64,000 nt of DNA from Terrimonas ginsenosidimutans (GCF_022012415.1 NZ_JAKLTR010000003.1:1-64000); one strand, 5' to 3'. Positions 1 through 9,765 are shown, numbered from the stretch's first letter. A program made the numbers and translations. Notes: generated from the letters alone by a model not told the origin.

Positions 1-146
1 TCACACCGCAGGTGTGCGAAGGCGCCAAAAAACTGTCTGAGCCAGCACGCCAATCAATCCCAAACACTCCTCCGGCGAGTTTTTTTTGGTGCAGGTGACA
101 TCCTCCCATTTTTAGCCAGTTTTTCCCAGCCTTGATCTTTTTTTGT

Positions 147-176
147 TACTTTTTTTGCATCAAGGCAAAAAAAGTA
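147..176. repeat. Perfect A/T-rich hairpin (12-bp arms, 6-nt loop)
   Basis: TACTTTTTTTGC (147-158) pairs perfectly with GCAAAAAAAGTA (165-176) across the loop ATCAAG. It is followed by more A-runs and a C-rich stretch. From memory, hairpins of this kind with 7-A/7-T arms are dispersed intergenic elements in Bacteroidota; that is recollection and not verified. It could also act as a terminator for a gene lying before the window. Confidence 0.6.
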
Positions 177-321
177 AACGGAGTCTTTCGACCTCCCGTC
201 GAAAAAAAAGCGCCTTGCCCGCCCGGCAATCCCGGAACTTCTCAAAAAAACACCCCACCCTGCCTCCAACTATTTCCCAAAAACAGATCCTCCCGCACCG
301 CGGAAAAGAAATGCATCCTTC

Positions 322-344
322 TAATGTGTGGAAAGTACATATTT
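322..344. promoter_or_regulatory. Candidate operator upstream of the amylase gene
   Basis: An imperfect palindrome, AATGTGT-N7-ACATATT (323-343), lies about 105 nt before the amylase ATG. Aligned without gaps to 4191-4213 upstream of susC it matches at 14 of 23 positions, sharing TGTGT, AA and TACA in the same register. I infer a binding site for the Nudix-type regulator encoded between the two targets. There is no direct evidence of binding. Confidence 0.4.
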
Positions 345-448
345 CCCTATCTTCACTTTCCAACAGCTTAAAAGCTGCCTGAAAATCTTCAGAGACCCTG
401 AAAGTTTTTATGCAGATCAATACTGTTATTGCTTAAAACAACTTGTTT

Positions 449-3373
449 ATGAAACGATTGCTGCCTGCCCTACTCCTCGGGCTGTTGTGTGTCCCTGTGT
501 GTGCATTTGCGCAGTTACTTACCTGGACTCCACTTTTCCCCAAAGACAATGATAATATTACGATTACGCTGGACGCTACTAAAGGGAACCAGGGGCTGAA
601 TAATTACAGCAACCCGGAAAACATCTATGTGCACGTGGGCGTAACAACCAATCTAAGCAACAATGGTGGCCAGCAATGGCTCTACGTGAATGGACCCGGT
701 GGTGGTGCCTGGGGCAGTGCAACACCCGCGTTGAAGGCCACTTCACTCGGAAACAACAAGTATCAATTCACCATTAATAATATCCGTACTTTTTTTGGTG
801 TGCCGGCAGGCGAAACCATACAGAAGATCGGCATCCTTTTCCGGGACGCGAATGCCGATGCGGGTCAGGTCAGAAAAGCGGCTAACGCAGATGGAACTGA
901 TATGTACATTCCCGTTTACACAGCCAATGCTGCAGTGAGATTTACGGTGCCACCATTCCAGCCGACATTTGTGCCAACTCCTGAAACGATCACGAAAGCG
1001 GTGAACGATAATATTTCCCTTACTGCTAATTCAAACAAACCAGTTACGCTGAATTTATACCTGAACGGAACGTTGATCCAGACGGCAAGCGCTGCTACCT
1101 CCATCTCGGCAACGCCAACATTAACGGCCGGCGGCAATACAACTATTATAGCGGAAGCGATCGACGGTGCAACCTCCGTAAAGGATTCAGTTAAGTTTTT
1201 TGTGAATGGCGGAGTAACGACTGCGCCTTTGCCAACCGGCGTGAAAGACGGGATCAATTACCTGGCAGGAAATACTTCCGTTGTATTGGTGCTTTATGCA
1301 CCGAACAAAGGAAGAGTAAGTGTAATAGGAGATTTTCCCGGTAATAACTGGACGGAACAAACGTCCAATCAAATGAAGCGGACACCGGACGGCAATTACT
1401 GGTGGTTACAAATAGACGGATTAACTGCCAGCACGGAATACGCTTTTCAATACCTCGTGGACGGCTCATTGAAAATTGCAGACCCGTATACAGAAAAAAT
1501 ACTTGATCCTTCGAATGATGGATTTATTCCGGCTACAGTTTATCCCGGCCTGAAAGCCTATCCGGCCGGTCAGACGGGCATTGTAAGTATTGTTCAGACC
1601 TCAGCGCCAACATACAACTGGAAAAACAATTCATTCACGGGTGCTGATAAGCGAAACCTGATCATCTATGAACTGCTGGTGCGCGATTTTGTTGCTACAC
1701 ACAGCTGGCAAACGATGATCGATACGCTCAGCTATCTTCAACGTCTTGGTATAAATGCGATCGAACTGATGCCTGTAACGGAGTTCGAAGGAAATGACAG
1801 TTGGGGATATAACCCGTCTTTCTCTTTTGCTCCGGATAAGTATTATGGAACAAAAAATAAGCTGAAAGAGTTCATCGATTCATGTCATAGCAAAAAGATC
1901 GCAGTGATCATGGATGTTGTGCCAAATCATGTATATGGCCAGTCGCCGCTTGCTCAGCTTTACTGGAATGCTGCGCAAAACCGCCCGGCAGCCAATAACC
2001 CGTGGCTGAATGAAGTGCAGCCGCATGCATTTGGTTTTGGTGATGACTTTAATCATGAAAGTGCCGCTACCAAATATTTCTGGAAGAGAATGTTTGATTT
2101 CTGGATGCGGGAATATAAGATGGATGGCTTCCGAATGGATTTCACCAAAGGGCTTACGCAAAAAGCTTCAGGCAATGATGCCCAGTTCAGCGCTTACGAT
2201 CAAAGCAGGGTGGATATTCTGAGAAGCTATGGTGATACGATCTGGAAGAACTTTCCTTCAGCTTATATCATTCTTGAACATCTCGCGGCAACAAATGAAG
2301 AGCAGGCTTTACAGAACCTTGGTTTCCTGCTATGGGGTGGTAAAAGAGATAATGTGGTGTTCAATGAAGCAACGATGGGCTATCATAATGCAGGGGGCTC
2401 CAACCTTTCTTCCATCGTTTATAATAGTGCAGAGCGGGGGTTTTCAAATCCACATCTTGTTGCGTACATGGAGAGTCATGACGAAGAAAGGCTGATGTAT
2501 AAGAATATCACTTATGGAAATGTTTCCGGTAGTTATTCGGTGAAGAATGATTCCATCGCGTTACGCCGGATGGAGGCCGCATCCAGTTTGTTCTTCATGG
2601 TGCCCGGTCCAAAGATGATCTGGCAGTTTGGCGAAAGGGGATATGACAAATCGATCTTTGCCTGTCCTGATAACACGATCCCTCAACCATATGGTAACGA
2701 AAGTTGTAAGCTCACTCCGAAGGAGCCGCGCTGGCAATATATGCAGGATATCAAAAGGCAAAGACTGTATGATGTAACGTCCGCGCTGATCAAACTGCGA
2801 AATACCCAGACTACGATGTTCAACAGTACGTCTTTCAGTTATGATCTTGTTGGCGCCGTAAAATATTTCAAGATCAATTCCGCTGACCTGAGCGCATTGG
2901 TAGTTGCCAACCTTGATGTGGTTGTTGCGAATGCAAGTGTCAGCTTTCAGTCGGCCGGAACCTGGTATGATTATCTGACCGGAGGGACGATCACGGCAAC
3001 GGGTTCTCTCCAGACAATTCCGCTGCAGCCGGGGGAATACCATGTCTATCTCAGTAAGAACATAGTGAATGCCGTTACGACACCGGTTATTGACATTGAC
3101 CGACCGGCGAATGAACTGGGGGCGCTGGTGTATCCGAATCCTGCGTCGCCAGCATCTGTATTACGGGTAAACCTGCCGCGTACCGCGCAGCTGAGGGCAG
3201 AATTGCAGACAATGCAGGGGCAAGCGGTAAGGTCTGTTTTCTCCGGCACGCTGAGTACGGGCGAGCACAGGATAATGCTTACAGATAAAATCAATAATTT
3301 GGCAGCCGGGATCTACCTGCTGAAAATAGAATCTGACCGTCAGCATCAGTATATCAAGATCATGATTCCTTAA
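449..3373 (+). CDS. Secreted GH13 alpha-amylase family enzyme with T9SS C-terminal signal
   Basis: This is a predicted alpha-glucan (starch/glycogen) hydrolase of 974 residues. It begins with a signal peptide (MKRLLPALLLGLLCVPVCAFAQ split by cleavage near residue 20). Next come an N-terminal beta-sandwich region (about 20-170), an Ig/CBM48-like region (about 265-370) and the GH13 barrel (from about 400). The four GH13 regions are visible: DVVPNH (D489), GFRMD with nucleophile D564, ILEH with acid/base E610, and ESHDEE with D678. The C terminus (about 895-974) has the YPNP motif and beta repeats of a T9SS sorting domain, so export to the surface or medium is expected. I chose the ATG at 449; an in-frame TTG two codons upstream is less likely. 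The regulator gene follows after 19 nt. Confidence 0.9.
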   Translation: MKRLLPALLLGLLCVPVCAFAQLLTWTPLFPKDNDNITITLDATKGNQGLNNYSNPENIYVHVGVTTNLSNNGGQQWLYVNGPGGGAWGSATPALKATSLGNNKYQFTINNIRTFFGVPAGETIQKIGILFRDANADAGQVRKAANADGTDMYIPVYTANAAVRFTVPPFQPTFVPTPETITKAVNDNISLTANSNKPVTLNLYLNGTLIQTASAATSISATPTLTAGGNTTIIAEAIDGATSVKDSVKFFVNGGVTTAPLPTGVKDGINYLAGNTSVVLVLYAPNKGRVSVIGDFPGNNWTEQTSNQMKRTPDGNYWWLQIDGLTASTEYAFQYLVDGSLKIADPYTEKILDPSNDGFIPATVYPGLKAYPAGQTGIVSIVQTSAPTYNWKNNSFTGADKRNLIIYELLVRDFVATHSWQTMIDTLSYLQRLGINAIELMPVTEFEGNDSWGYNPSFSFAPDKYYGTKNKLKEFIDSCHSKKIAVIMDVVPNHVYGQSPLAQLYWNAAQNRPAANNPWLNEVQPHAFGFGDDFNHESAATKYFWKRMFDFWMREYKMDGFRMDFTKGLTQKASGNDAQFSAYDQSRVDILRSYGDTIWKNFPSAYIILEHLAATNEEQALQNLGFLLWGGKRDNVVFNEATMGYHNAGGSNLSSIVYNSAERGFSNPHLVAYMESHDEERLMYKNITYGNVSGSYSVKNDSIALRRMEAASSLFFMVPGPKMIWQFGERGYDKSIFACPDNTIPQPYGNESCKLTPKEPRWQYMQDIKRQRLYDVTSALIKLRNTQTTMFNSTSFSYDLVGAVKYFKINSADLSALVVANLDVVVANASVSFQSAGTWYDYLTGGTITATGSLQTIPLQPGEYHVYLSKNIVNAVTTPVIDIDRPANELGALVYPNPASPASVLRVNLPRTAQLRAELQTMQGQAVRSVFSGTLSTGEHRIMLTDKINNLAAGIYLLKIESDRQHQYIKIMIP

Positions 3374-3392
3374 AATTCGTTAATCAACTCTT

Positions 3393-4127
3393 ATGGCCAA
3401 AGGCACTAATTTGAAGACCGCGGAACTTGAGAAGATAAGTCACCTTGACTATTTTAATATTGCTGTCTCTGTAGACTGTGTGATTTTTTGTTACGAAGAA
3501 AAAGAGCTGAAGGTACTGGTGATCAAATCTGACCTTGAGGAATTCTCTGGTTTATATTCATTACTGGGTGATCTTGTGCGGCCCGATGAAGATCTGGACA
3601 CGGCATCCTATCGTATATTACAGGAGAGGACAGGCATGGAGGATGTTTACCTGGAGCAGGTGCATACATTCGGCAGCATTGACAGACACCCTTCCGGCAG
3701 GGTTATCACGACAGCTTATTATTCATTAATAGATGCAAAGCATCAGAAGTTAAGACTGACTAACAATGATCTGCACTGGCATCCGGTGCGAAATATCAAA
3801 AAAATGGCATTCGATCACAAAGCGATCCTGGATACCTGTCTTGGCCGATTACGCGAGCAGGTGATGGAGCACCCGGTGATATTCAACCTATTACCGGAGA
3901 AATTCTCGCTTCGTGAATTGCAGGAATTATATGAGGCCATTTTGAGTGTAAGCCTGGATCGGAGGAATTTCCGCAAAAAGATCGGAATTAAAGACTGGCT
4001 GGTGGATCTCAATGAAATGGAAGAAGATGTGCCGCACCGTCCCGGCAAACTTTACAAGCTCAAGCCAGAATTCAAACGTAAAACTCCCCGTCGTAAAAGC
4101 AGCAATCCGCGTCCGCAGATTGCCTGA
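3393..4127 (+). CDS. NrtR-type transcriptional regulator (Nudix domain plus winged helix)
   Basis: This 244-residue protein has an N-terminal Nudix-like fold (about 20-150) and a C-terminal winged-helix domain (about 155-225, around FSLRELQELYEAIL and RRNFRKKIG). The Nudix box at about residues 58-81 keeps the spacing, with R, L, E and the final GM. The catalytic REUxEE glutamates are partly lost (the first is Ile, the last is Arg), so it probably senses a sugar derivative and does not hydrolyse one. Family members in Bacteroidota control sugar-use genes (AraR is an example). Lying between the amylase and susC, it is the obvious local regulator. The tail is basic (RKTPRRKSS). Confidence 0.85.
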   Translation: MAKGTNLKTAELEKISHLDYFNIAVSVDCVIFCYEEKELKVLVIKSDLEEFSGLYSLLGDLVRPDEDLDTASYRILQERTGMEDVYLEQVHTFGSIDRHPSGRVITTAYYSLIDAKHQKLRLTNNDLHWHPVRNIKKMAFDHKAILDTCLGRLREQVMEHPVIFNLLPEKFSLRELQELYEAILSVSLDRRNFRKKIGIKDWLVDLNEMEEDVPHRPGKLYKLKPEFKRKTPRRKSSNPRPQIA

Positions 4128-4190
4128 AATACAGTGGGGGCTTAGGTCTCGGGAAAAATAAATTTTTTCCTTAAAATAAAAATGCACTAA

Positions 4191-4220
4191 CATTGTGTTC
4201 TAAATACACAATGTGTATTT
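4191..4220. promoter_or_regulatory. Overlapping palindromes upstream of susC, candidate operator
   Basis: Two interlocked inverted repeats lie 36-65 nt before the susC ATG. CATTGTGT (4191-4198) pairs with ACACAATG (4206-4213) over a 7-nt spacer. AAATACACA (4202-4210) pairs with TGTGTATTT (4212-4220) around a single A. The first has the same TGTGT-N7-ACA geometry as the site at 322-344. Its closeness to the start suggests it overlaps the susC promoter, which would suit a repressor. This is inference. Confidence 0.5.
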
Positions 4221-4255
4221 TCAAAACTGATTCGCTTAACAATTAACGATTGCTT

Positions 4256-7252
4256 ATGTCCTGCAAAAAATTGCTCAAGGCATTCCTGGCATCTATGATG
4301 CTATTTCTTTCTCTATTTTCACTCGCTCAAGACAAGGTGGTCTCCGGTAAAGTGACTGATGCCAATGGGGCAGGAGTTGCAGGAGTCAACGTAACTGTCA
4401 AAGGAACTTCAACAGGAACACAGACCGGCACTGATGGTGCGTATCGTCTTTCCGTTCCGGGATCAGCCAATGTGCTGGAGTTCTCTTCCATTGGTTATGC
4501 AACACAGGAGGTAAGTATCGATGCACGTACAACAGTAGATGTACAGATGTCGATCAATAATGCTTCGCTTGGTGAAGTTGTTGTGATCGCATATGGTACG
4601 CGCCGCAGAGGTGATCTTACCGGGTCAGTCACTTCAGTATCGTCAAAAGATTTCCAGAAAGGAAACATTGCGTCTTCTGAGCAACTCTTACAAGGTAAAG
4701 TTGCCGGTTTGCAGGTAACAACCGGTGGTGGTTCTGCAGGTGGTGGCAGCCGGATCAGGATCCGTGGTAATGCATCACTGAATGCGAGCAATGATCCGCT
4801 GATCGTAATTGATGGTGTACCTGTGGAAAGCAATGGTCTGCCAGGGTCCGCAAACCTTCTGAACACGATCAACACCGATGATATCGAATCTATCAGCGTC
4901 TTGAAAGACGCCTCCGCCACTGCCTTGTACGGATCAAGAGCTTCAAACGGTGTGATCATTATCACCAGCAAGAAAGGTGCAAGAGGAAAAATGAAATTCA
5001 ATTTCAACACGCAATTGTCTTTATCAACACTTCCCAAAAAAGTGGAAGTGCTCAGCGGCAACCAGGTAAGAGACATCGTTACTCAGCAGGCGGCATTGAC
5101 TGGCAACAATACTTTCAAAAACCTGTTGGGTGATGCGAACACTGACTGGCAGGATCAGATCTTTCAAAATGCATTCGGTACAAACAATAATATCAGTGCC
5201 AGCGGTATGTTGGGCAATATGCCTTTCCGCGCGTCGCTCGGTTACCTGAAACAGGATGGGATCCTTAAGACGAATAACTTTAACCGTTATTCGGCTTCTC
5301 TGAATCTCAGCCCGCGTTATTTCAATGATCATCTTTCTGTAAACTTCGCCGTAAAGGCGAGCCATACGGCAAACCGTTTTGCAGATGAAGGGGCTGTAGG
5401 TTCTGCTGCAACGTTCGATCCTACCAAACCTGTTTACGATAAAGGCACGCATACGGTGAACTTTGGCGGCTATTATGAATGGAGGCAGGCGAATGACAGT
5501 GCTGTAGCTCTTGCGAACCGTAACCCGCTCGCTTTATTGGAGCAGCGTGACAATCGTTCTAAAGTGAACAGGATCATCGGTAATATCAGCCTTGACTATA
5601 AACTTCATTTCTTCCCAGATCTTCACGTACTGGTCAATCTCGGTATGGATAATATGAAAGGACAGGGTGACGACCTTTTTGATTCACTTTCAGCAACCAA
5701 CTATCTCTATCATGGCAGAATGAGCCACTATGAGCAGAAAAAACAGAATTACCTTGTAGACGTCGGCCTTGCTTACAGCAAAGAGATCAAAAGTATAAGA
5801 ACGAAGATCGATGCGAAAGTGATGCACAGTTACCAGGACTTTATCACGAACGTAAGCAACTTTGCATCCTTCAGCCGTCGCGGCACGGGACCAAACGACA
5901 CCATTCCCGGAAGTGTTCCGGTATTCCTGACAGACAAACCGCAGTATCGCCTGGAATCTTATTTCGGAACGGTGAACCTGAGTATTGCAGATAACTACTT
6001 GCTGACAGCTTCCCTGCGCAGGGATGCAAGTTCTAAGTTCTCAGCAGATAACAGGGTTGGTTATTTCCCTGCCTTTGCAGCAGCATGGAAGATCAAGAAT
6101 GCGCTGTTTGAAAATTCAAATGTGCTGACTGATCTTAAACTGCGTGCAGGCTGGGGTGTTACCGGGCAGCAGGATGGAATTGGCTATTATACTTATCTGC
6201 CGCGTTATTCTCAAAGTACGCCAACTGCGCAATATCAATTTGGCAATTCTTTCTATTACTTCCTGCGTCCTGCGCCATATGACAAGGACCTGAAGTGGGA
6301 GACTACAAAAACCACGAACCTTGGACTCGATTTCGCATTCCTCCGCAACCGTATCTCCGGTACTGTGGATGTGTACGAAAAGAAAACAGAAGACCTGTTG
6401 AGCAGCATCCCTGTCGCGCCAGGTTCAAACTTTGATATCGCGATCACTACCAACGTTGGTAACCTGAAAAGCCGCGGTGTGGAATTCACTATTAATACGA
6501 TCCCTGTTCAGACGTCGAAGCTGACATGGTCTTTAGGTTTCAATTATACTTACCAGAAGTTCGAGATCACCAACCTGCTTAAACAGAATGATCCGTCTTT
6601 CTCTGGTATCCCTGTAAGCGGGATCTCTGGTGGTACCGGTAATAATATTGGTAAGCACGTTGTGGGATATTCTCCATACAGTTTCTTTGTATACAAACAG
6701 GTGTATGATCAGGCTTCCGGCAAACCCATTGAAGGTTTGTATGAAGACATGAACCGTGATGGTTCTGTTAATGACCAGGATCGTTATCTCTACAAAAAAC
6801 CTGCAGCGGATATGTTGCTCGGTTTTAATACTGAGCTGACCTATGATAAATGGACGCTCGGTATTACCGGACACGGAACATTCGGCAACTACCTTTACAA
6901 CAACTATTTCTCAAACGGTGGTGTGCTGCGTGCCATCCAGGATCCGATCAACGTGATCCGCAACGGATCTGTAAACTATCTGGCTTCCGGATTTAATAAC
7001 AATCAATACCTCTCCGATTATTACCTGGAGAATGCATCTTTCTTCAGATTGGATAATATCAACATCGGGTACAATTTCGGTCAGGTGTTCAGCAAAAAGG
7101 CAAATCTCCGGTTGATGGCAAACGTGCAGAACGCATTTGTGATCACGAAATATAAAGGCCTTGATCCTGAAAGCGCCAGTGATGCAGGTGTAGATAATAA
7201 TATCTATCCACGTCCGAGAATATTCAGCATCGGTGCTAACCTTGATTTCTAA
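4256..7252 (+). CDS. SusC-like TonB-dependent outer-membrane transporter
   Basis: This is a TonB-dependent receptor that takes up oligosaccharides across the outer membrane. The 998-residue protein has a signal peptide ending near FSLAQ, then a carboxypeptidase-like regulatory domain (about 25-105, GKVTDANGAGVAGVNVTVKG). The plug domain (about 115-235) contains the SusC signature motifs LQGKVAGLQV, IRIRGNASL, PLIVIDGVP and SVLKDASATALYGSRASNG. The remainder is the beta barrel, ending in an aromatic-terminated strand (IGANLDF). The ATG at 4256 is preferred over the TTG at 4250. It is followed after 20 nt by susD, the standard pairing. With a GH13 enzyme and SusE/F lipoproteins alongside, alpha-glucan is the likely substrate. 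Confidence 0.95.
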   Translation: MSCKKLLKAFLASMMLFLSLFSLAQDKVVSGKVTDANGAGVAGVNVTVKGTSTGTQTGTDGAYRLSVPGSANVLEFSSIGYATQEVSIDARTTVDVQMSINNASLGEVVVIAYGTRRRGDLTGSVTSVSSKDFQKGNIASSEQLLQGKVAGLQVTTGGGSAGGGSRIRIRGNASLNASNDPLIVIDGVPVESNGLPGSANLLNTINTDDIESISVLKDASATALYGSRASNGVIIITSKKGARGKMKFNFNTQLSLSTLPKKVEVLSGNQVRDIVTQQAALTGNNTFKNLLGDANTDWQDQIFQNAFGTNNNISASGMLGNMPFRASLGYLKQDGILKTNNFNRYSASLNLSPRYFNDHLSVNFAVKASHTANRFADEGAVGSAATFDPTKPVYDKGTHTVNFGGYYEWRQANDSAVALANRNPLALLEQRDNRSKVNRIIGNISLDYKLHFFPDLHVLVNLGMDNMKGQGDDLFDSLSATNYLYHGRMSHYEQKKQNYLVDVGLAYSKEIKSIRTKIDAKVMHSYQDFITNVSNFASFSRRGTGPNDTIPGSVPVFLTDKPQYRLESYFGTVNLSIADNYLLTASLRRDASSKFSADNRVGYFPAFAAAWKIKNALFENSNVLTDLKLRAGWGVTGQQDGIGYYTYLPRYSQSTPTAQYQFGNSFYYFLRPAPYDKDLKWETTKTTNLGLDFAFLRNRISGTVDVYEKKTEDLLSSIPVAPGSNFDIAITTNVGNLKSRGVEFTINTIPVQTSKLTWSLGFNYTYQKFEITNLLKQNDPSFSGIPVSGISGGTGNNIGKHVVGYSPYSFFVYKQVYDQASGKPIEGLYEDMNRDGSVNDQDRYLYKKPAADMLLGFNTELTYDKWTLGITGHGTFGNYLYNNYFSNGGVLRAIQDPINVIRNGSVNYLASGFNNNQYLSDYYLENASFFRLDNINIGYNFGQVFSKKANLRLMANVQNAFVITKYKGLDPESASDAGVDNNIYPRPRIFSIGANLDF

Positions 7253-7272
7253 TTCTTAAACGATTCTACTAT

Positions 7273-8877
7273 ATGAAGCAGATAATAAAATTCATTCCCG
7301 CTTTGCTGCTGCCGGTTATTTTCTTTTCCTGTGCAAAGAAGCTGGATCTTTTTCCGCCAAATGATCTGACGCCAGAAAAAGTATACGCTGATGCCGCAGG
7401 ATACAAAGCGGTACTCGCAAAAATTTATGGAACACTGGCTATTACGGGTAACTCTGGGCCTGCCGGCTCTCCGGACATCGGTGGTGGCCTGGACGAAGGT
7501 TCTCAGGTTGCGTTCATTCGTATGTTCTTCAACTGCCAGGAACTGCCAACCGATGAGGCTGTAGTTGCCTGGAATGATCAGACCATTCAAAACTTCCATG
7601 GTTTAAAATGGACATCTGAAGATCCTTTCCTGAAAGGGATCTATGCCAGACCGATCTACAATATCACGCTGATCAATGAATATCTCCGTGAAGCAACAGA
7701 TGACAAACTTGCTGCAAGAGGTATCACCGGTACAGCTGGCGATGATATCAAAAAAAGCCGCGCGGAAGCAAGATTTCTGAGAGCGTTCAACTATTGGGTG
7801 ATGATGGACCTGTTTGGTAAATCGACATTCATTACAGAAGCTAATGTGGTAGGTACTGACCTCCCAACGGAAATCAGCCGTGCAGACCTGTTCACTTATA
7901 TTGAAAGCGAACTTAAAGCGATCGAGACTGAGCTGGCTCCGGTAAAAACAATTGAATATGGCCGCGTAGATCAGGGTGCTGCCTGGGCATTACTTGCCCG
8001 TCTTTACCTGAATGCGCAGGTATATTCCGGTACTGCAAAATGGACAGAAGCGATCACTTATGCGAAGAAGGTGATTGGTGGCGGTTATACCCTGCAGCCA
8101 AATTATGCACAGCTGTTCATGGCCGATAACGACAAACGTGCTGGCGAGTTTATGTTCGCTATTGCGTGTGACGGTTTAAAAACACAGGCTTATGGAAACA
8201 CAAGCTTCCTTTGTCATGCGGCATCTGGCGACGATCATAGTGAATATGGCGTTGGTGATGGTTGGTATGGTTATCGGGCAACAAAAGGCCTTGCTGATAA
8301 ATTCTCCGATCTTTCTGGTAATACTGACAAAAGAGCGCTGTTCACAACAGGGTCCTTCGGTACATCGCCTACACAGGTGGCGATTGCTGATGTGACCAAT
8401 TTTGCACAGGGCCTGCATGTTCGTAAATTCCGGAACATCCGTTCAGATGGTGCTGCTACACAGGATCCAACACGGGCTTTTGTTGATGTTGATTTCCCTG
8501 TCTTCAGACTTCCTGAAATGTATCTGATATATGCGGAAGCTGTACTGCGCGGCGGTACCGGCGGTGATAAACCAACTGCGGTTACTTATATCAATAATAT
8601 TCGTCAGCGGGCGTATGGTAATACAAATGGCAATGTGACAGCTGATGACGTGACTCTTCAGTATGTTCTGGATGAAAGAGCAAGAGAACTGTATTGGGAA
8701 GGGCATCGCAGAACCGACCTGATCCGTTATGGTTTATTAACAACAAGCACTTATCTCTGGCCATGGAAAGGTGGCGTAGCTTCTGGTACAGCCGTACAGG
8801 ATAAATTCAATATTTTCCCGGTACCTGCTGAAAACAGGGTAGCGAATCCAAACCTGTCACAGAATACCGGATATTAA
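7273..8877 (+). CDS. SusD/RagB-family nutrient-binding surface lipoprotein
   Basis: This 534-residue lipoprotein acts as the lid over the SusC barrel and binds the glycan at the cell surface. It has a lipoprotein signal with lipobox FFSC (Cys20). The usual SusD landmarks follow: LTPEKVYAD near the N terminus, the helical TPR-like core with SRAEARFLRAFNYWVMMDLFG (two overlapping family motifs), and the C-terminal FRLPEMYLIYAEAV and ERARELYWEGHRRTDLIRYG blocks. The length is typical. It is co-transcribed with susC (20-nt gap) and followed by susE after 24 nt. Confidence 0.95.
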   Translation: MKQIIKFIPALLLPVIFFSCAKKLDLFPPNDLTPEKVYADAAGYKAVLAKIYGTLAITGNSGPAGSPDIGGGLDEGSQVAFIRMFFNCQELPTDEAVVAWNDQTIQNFHGLKWTSEDPFLKGIYARPIYNITLINEYLREATDDKLAARGITGTAGDDIKKSRAEARFLRAFNYWVMMDLFGKSTFITEANVVGTDLPTEISRADLFTYIESELKAIETELAPVKTIEYGRVDQGAAWALLARLYLNAQVYSGTAKWTEAITYAKKVIGGGYTLQPNYAQLFMADNDKRAGEFMFAIACDGLKTQAYGNTSFLCHAASGDDHSEYGVGDGWYGYRATKGLADKFSDLSGNTDKRALFTTGSFGTSPTQVAIADVTNFAQGLHVRKFRNIRSDGAATQDPTRAFVDVDFPVFRLPEMYLIYAEAVLRGGTGGDKPTAVTYINNIRQRAYGNTNGNVTADDVTLQYVLDERARELYWEGHRRTDLIRYGLLTTSTYLWPWKGGVASGTAVQDKFNIFPVPAENRVANPNLSQNTGY

Positions 8878-8901
8878 TTAACCACCGTTAAAAACAAAGA
8901 C

Positions 8902-9747
8902 ATGTCAACAATCAATAAACTAATTGCTGGTTTAGGTCTTGTCGTACTGACGGCCAGTTCCTGCAAAAAAGATGAGAACAAAGTATTTTTCGAAGGAGGC
9001 ACTCCTCCTGTTTTAACAGCATCCGTTACCAATTCTATTCCGCTGGCATTTGCAAACAGCGAGAAAGAAGGGCTGGTGCTGAACTGGACAAACCCTGAGT
9101 ATAAATTCAATACCGGAACAAGCTCTCAGAATGTTTCTTACCTGGTAGAGATAGATACCGTTGGCGCGAATTTTACAAATCCTAACCGGCAGACGATCGG
9201 AGTAAATAATAACCTGAGTGTTTCTATGACGCAGGGAACATTGAATGATTATCTGCTGAATCAACTGGTGTTGAAGCCATCGATGGAACATAATATCGAG
9301 ATCCGTGTCAAATCAAGCCTGGCTAATAGTTCTGTGACGCTTTCTTCCGCATCGCTGAAGTTCAAGGTCACTCCATACGCTATTCCTCCGAAAGTGGCGC
9401 CGCCTGCGTCCGGTAAACTTTATGTGACTGGAGCTGCTACCCCAGCGGGCTGGCAGTGTGGTTGCCCGACTGACGTAGCACCGGCGTCTCAAACCTTTAC
9501 ACAGGTTAGCCCGACATTGTATGAAATTCCAAACATTGTTTTGAATGGTGGCCAGTCATATCTCCTCCTGCCTGTTTATGGTAGCTGGGGTGCGAAATAC
9601 GGATTTACCGGCTCAAACAACGGCAATAATCCTAATGGTGATGACTTCAAAGCAGAAGGAGGGGATATCATTTCCCCGGCTGCAAGTGGCAACTACAAGA
9701 TCGTGGTTGACTTCCAGAGAGGAAAGTTCACGGTAACTAAATTATAA
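8902..9747 (+). CDS. SusE-like starch-binding surface lipoprotein, single C-terminal domain
   Basis: This 281-residue lipoprotein starts with a signal ending in TASSC, followed by KKDE, an acidic/lysine stretch of the kind associated with surface export of Bacteroidota lipoproteins. The N-terminal Ig-like domain (about 35-165, PPVLTASVTNSIPLAF and VLNWTNPEY) is typical of SusE. It is followed by one SusF/SusE-type carbohydrate-binding domain (about 172-281, KLYVTGAATPAGWQ to YKIVVDFQRGKFTVTKL). The family role is to hold starch at the surface. It lies in the operon between susD and a two-domain paralogue. Confidence 0.88.
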   Translation: MSTINKLIAGLGLVVLTASSCKKDENKVFFEGGTPPVLTASVTNSIPLAFANSEKEGLVLNWTNPEYKFNTGTSSQNVSYLVEIDTVGANFTNPNRQTIGVNNNLSVSMTQGTLNDYLLNQLVLKPSMEHNIEIRVKSSLANSSVTLSSASLKFKVTPYAIPPKVAPPASGKLYVTGAATPAGWQCGCPTDVAPASQTFTQVSPTLYEIPNIVLNGGQSYLLLPVYGSWGAKYGFTGSNNGNNPNGDDFKAEGGDIISPAASGNYKIVVDFQRGKFTVTKL

Positions 9748-9765
9748 CCTTAACTGATTGTTCAT

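Larger units (their letters stand above)
1..448. other. Non-coding lead-in upstream of the amylase gene
   Basis: I see no convincing gene in this stretch. Open frames on both strands here are low-complexity, rich in Lys/Phe from A and T runs, and overlap each other. It contains a perfect A/T-rich hairpin (147-176), a C-rich patch around 215-265 and a candidate operator (322-344) before the amylase start. Confidence 0.6.

Noticed and set aside
54-269. Minus-strand open frame of 71 codons at the window start
   Set aside because: It is generated by A/T runs and the hairpin at 147-176, overlaps other open frames on both strands, and has no domain-like character.
4495-5076. Long minus-strand open frame (193 codons) inside susC
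   Set aside because: It is the antisense shadow of a well-supported SusC plug region with no independent motifs.
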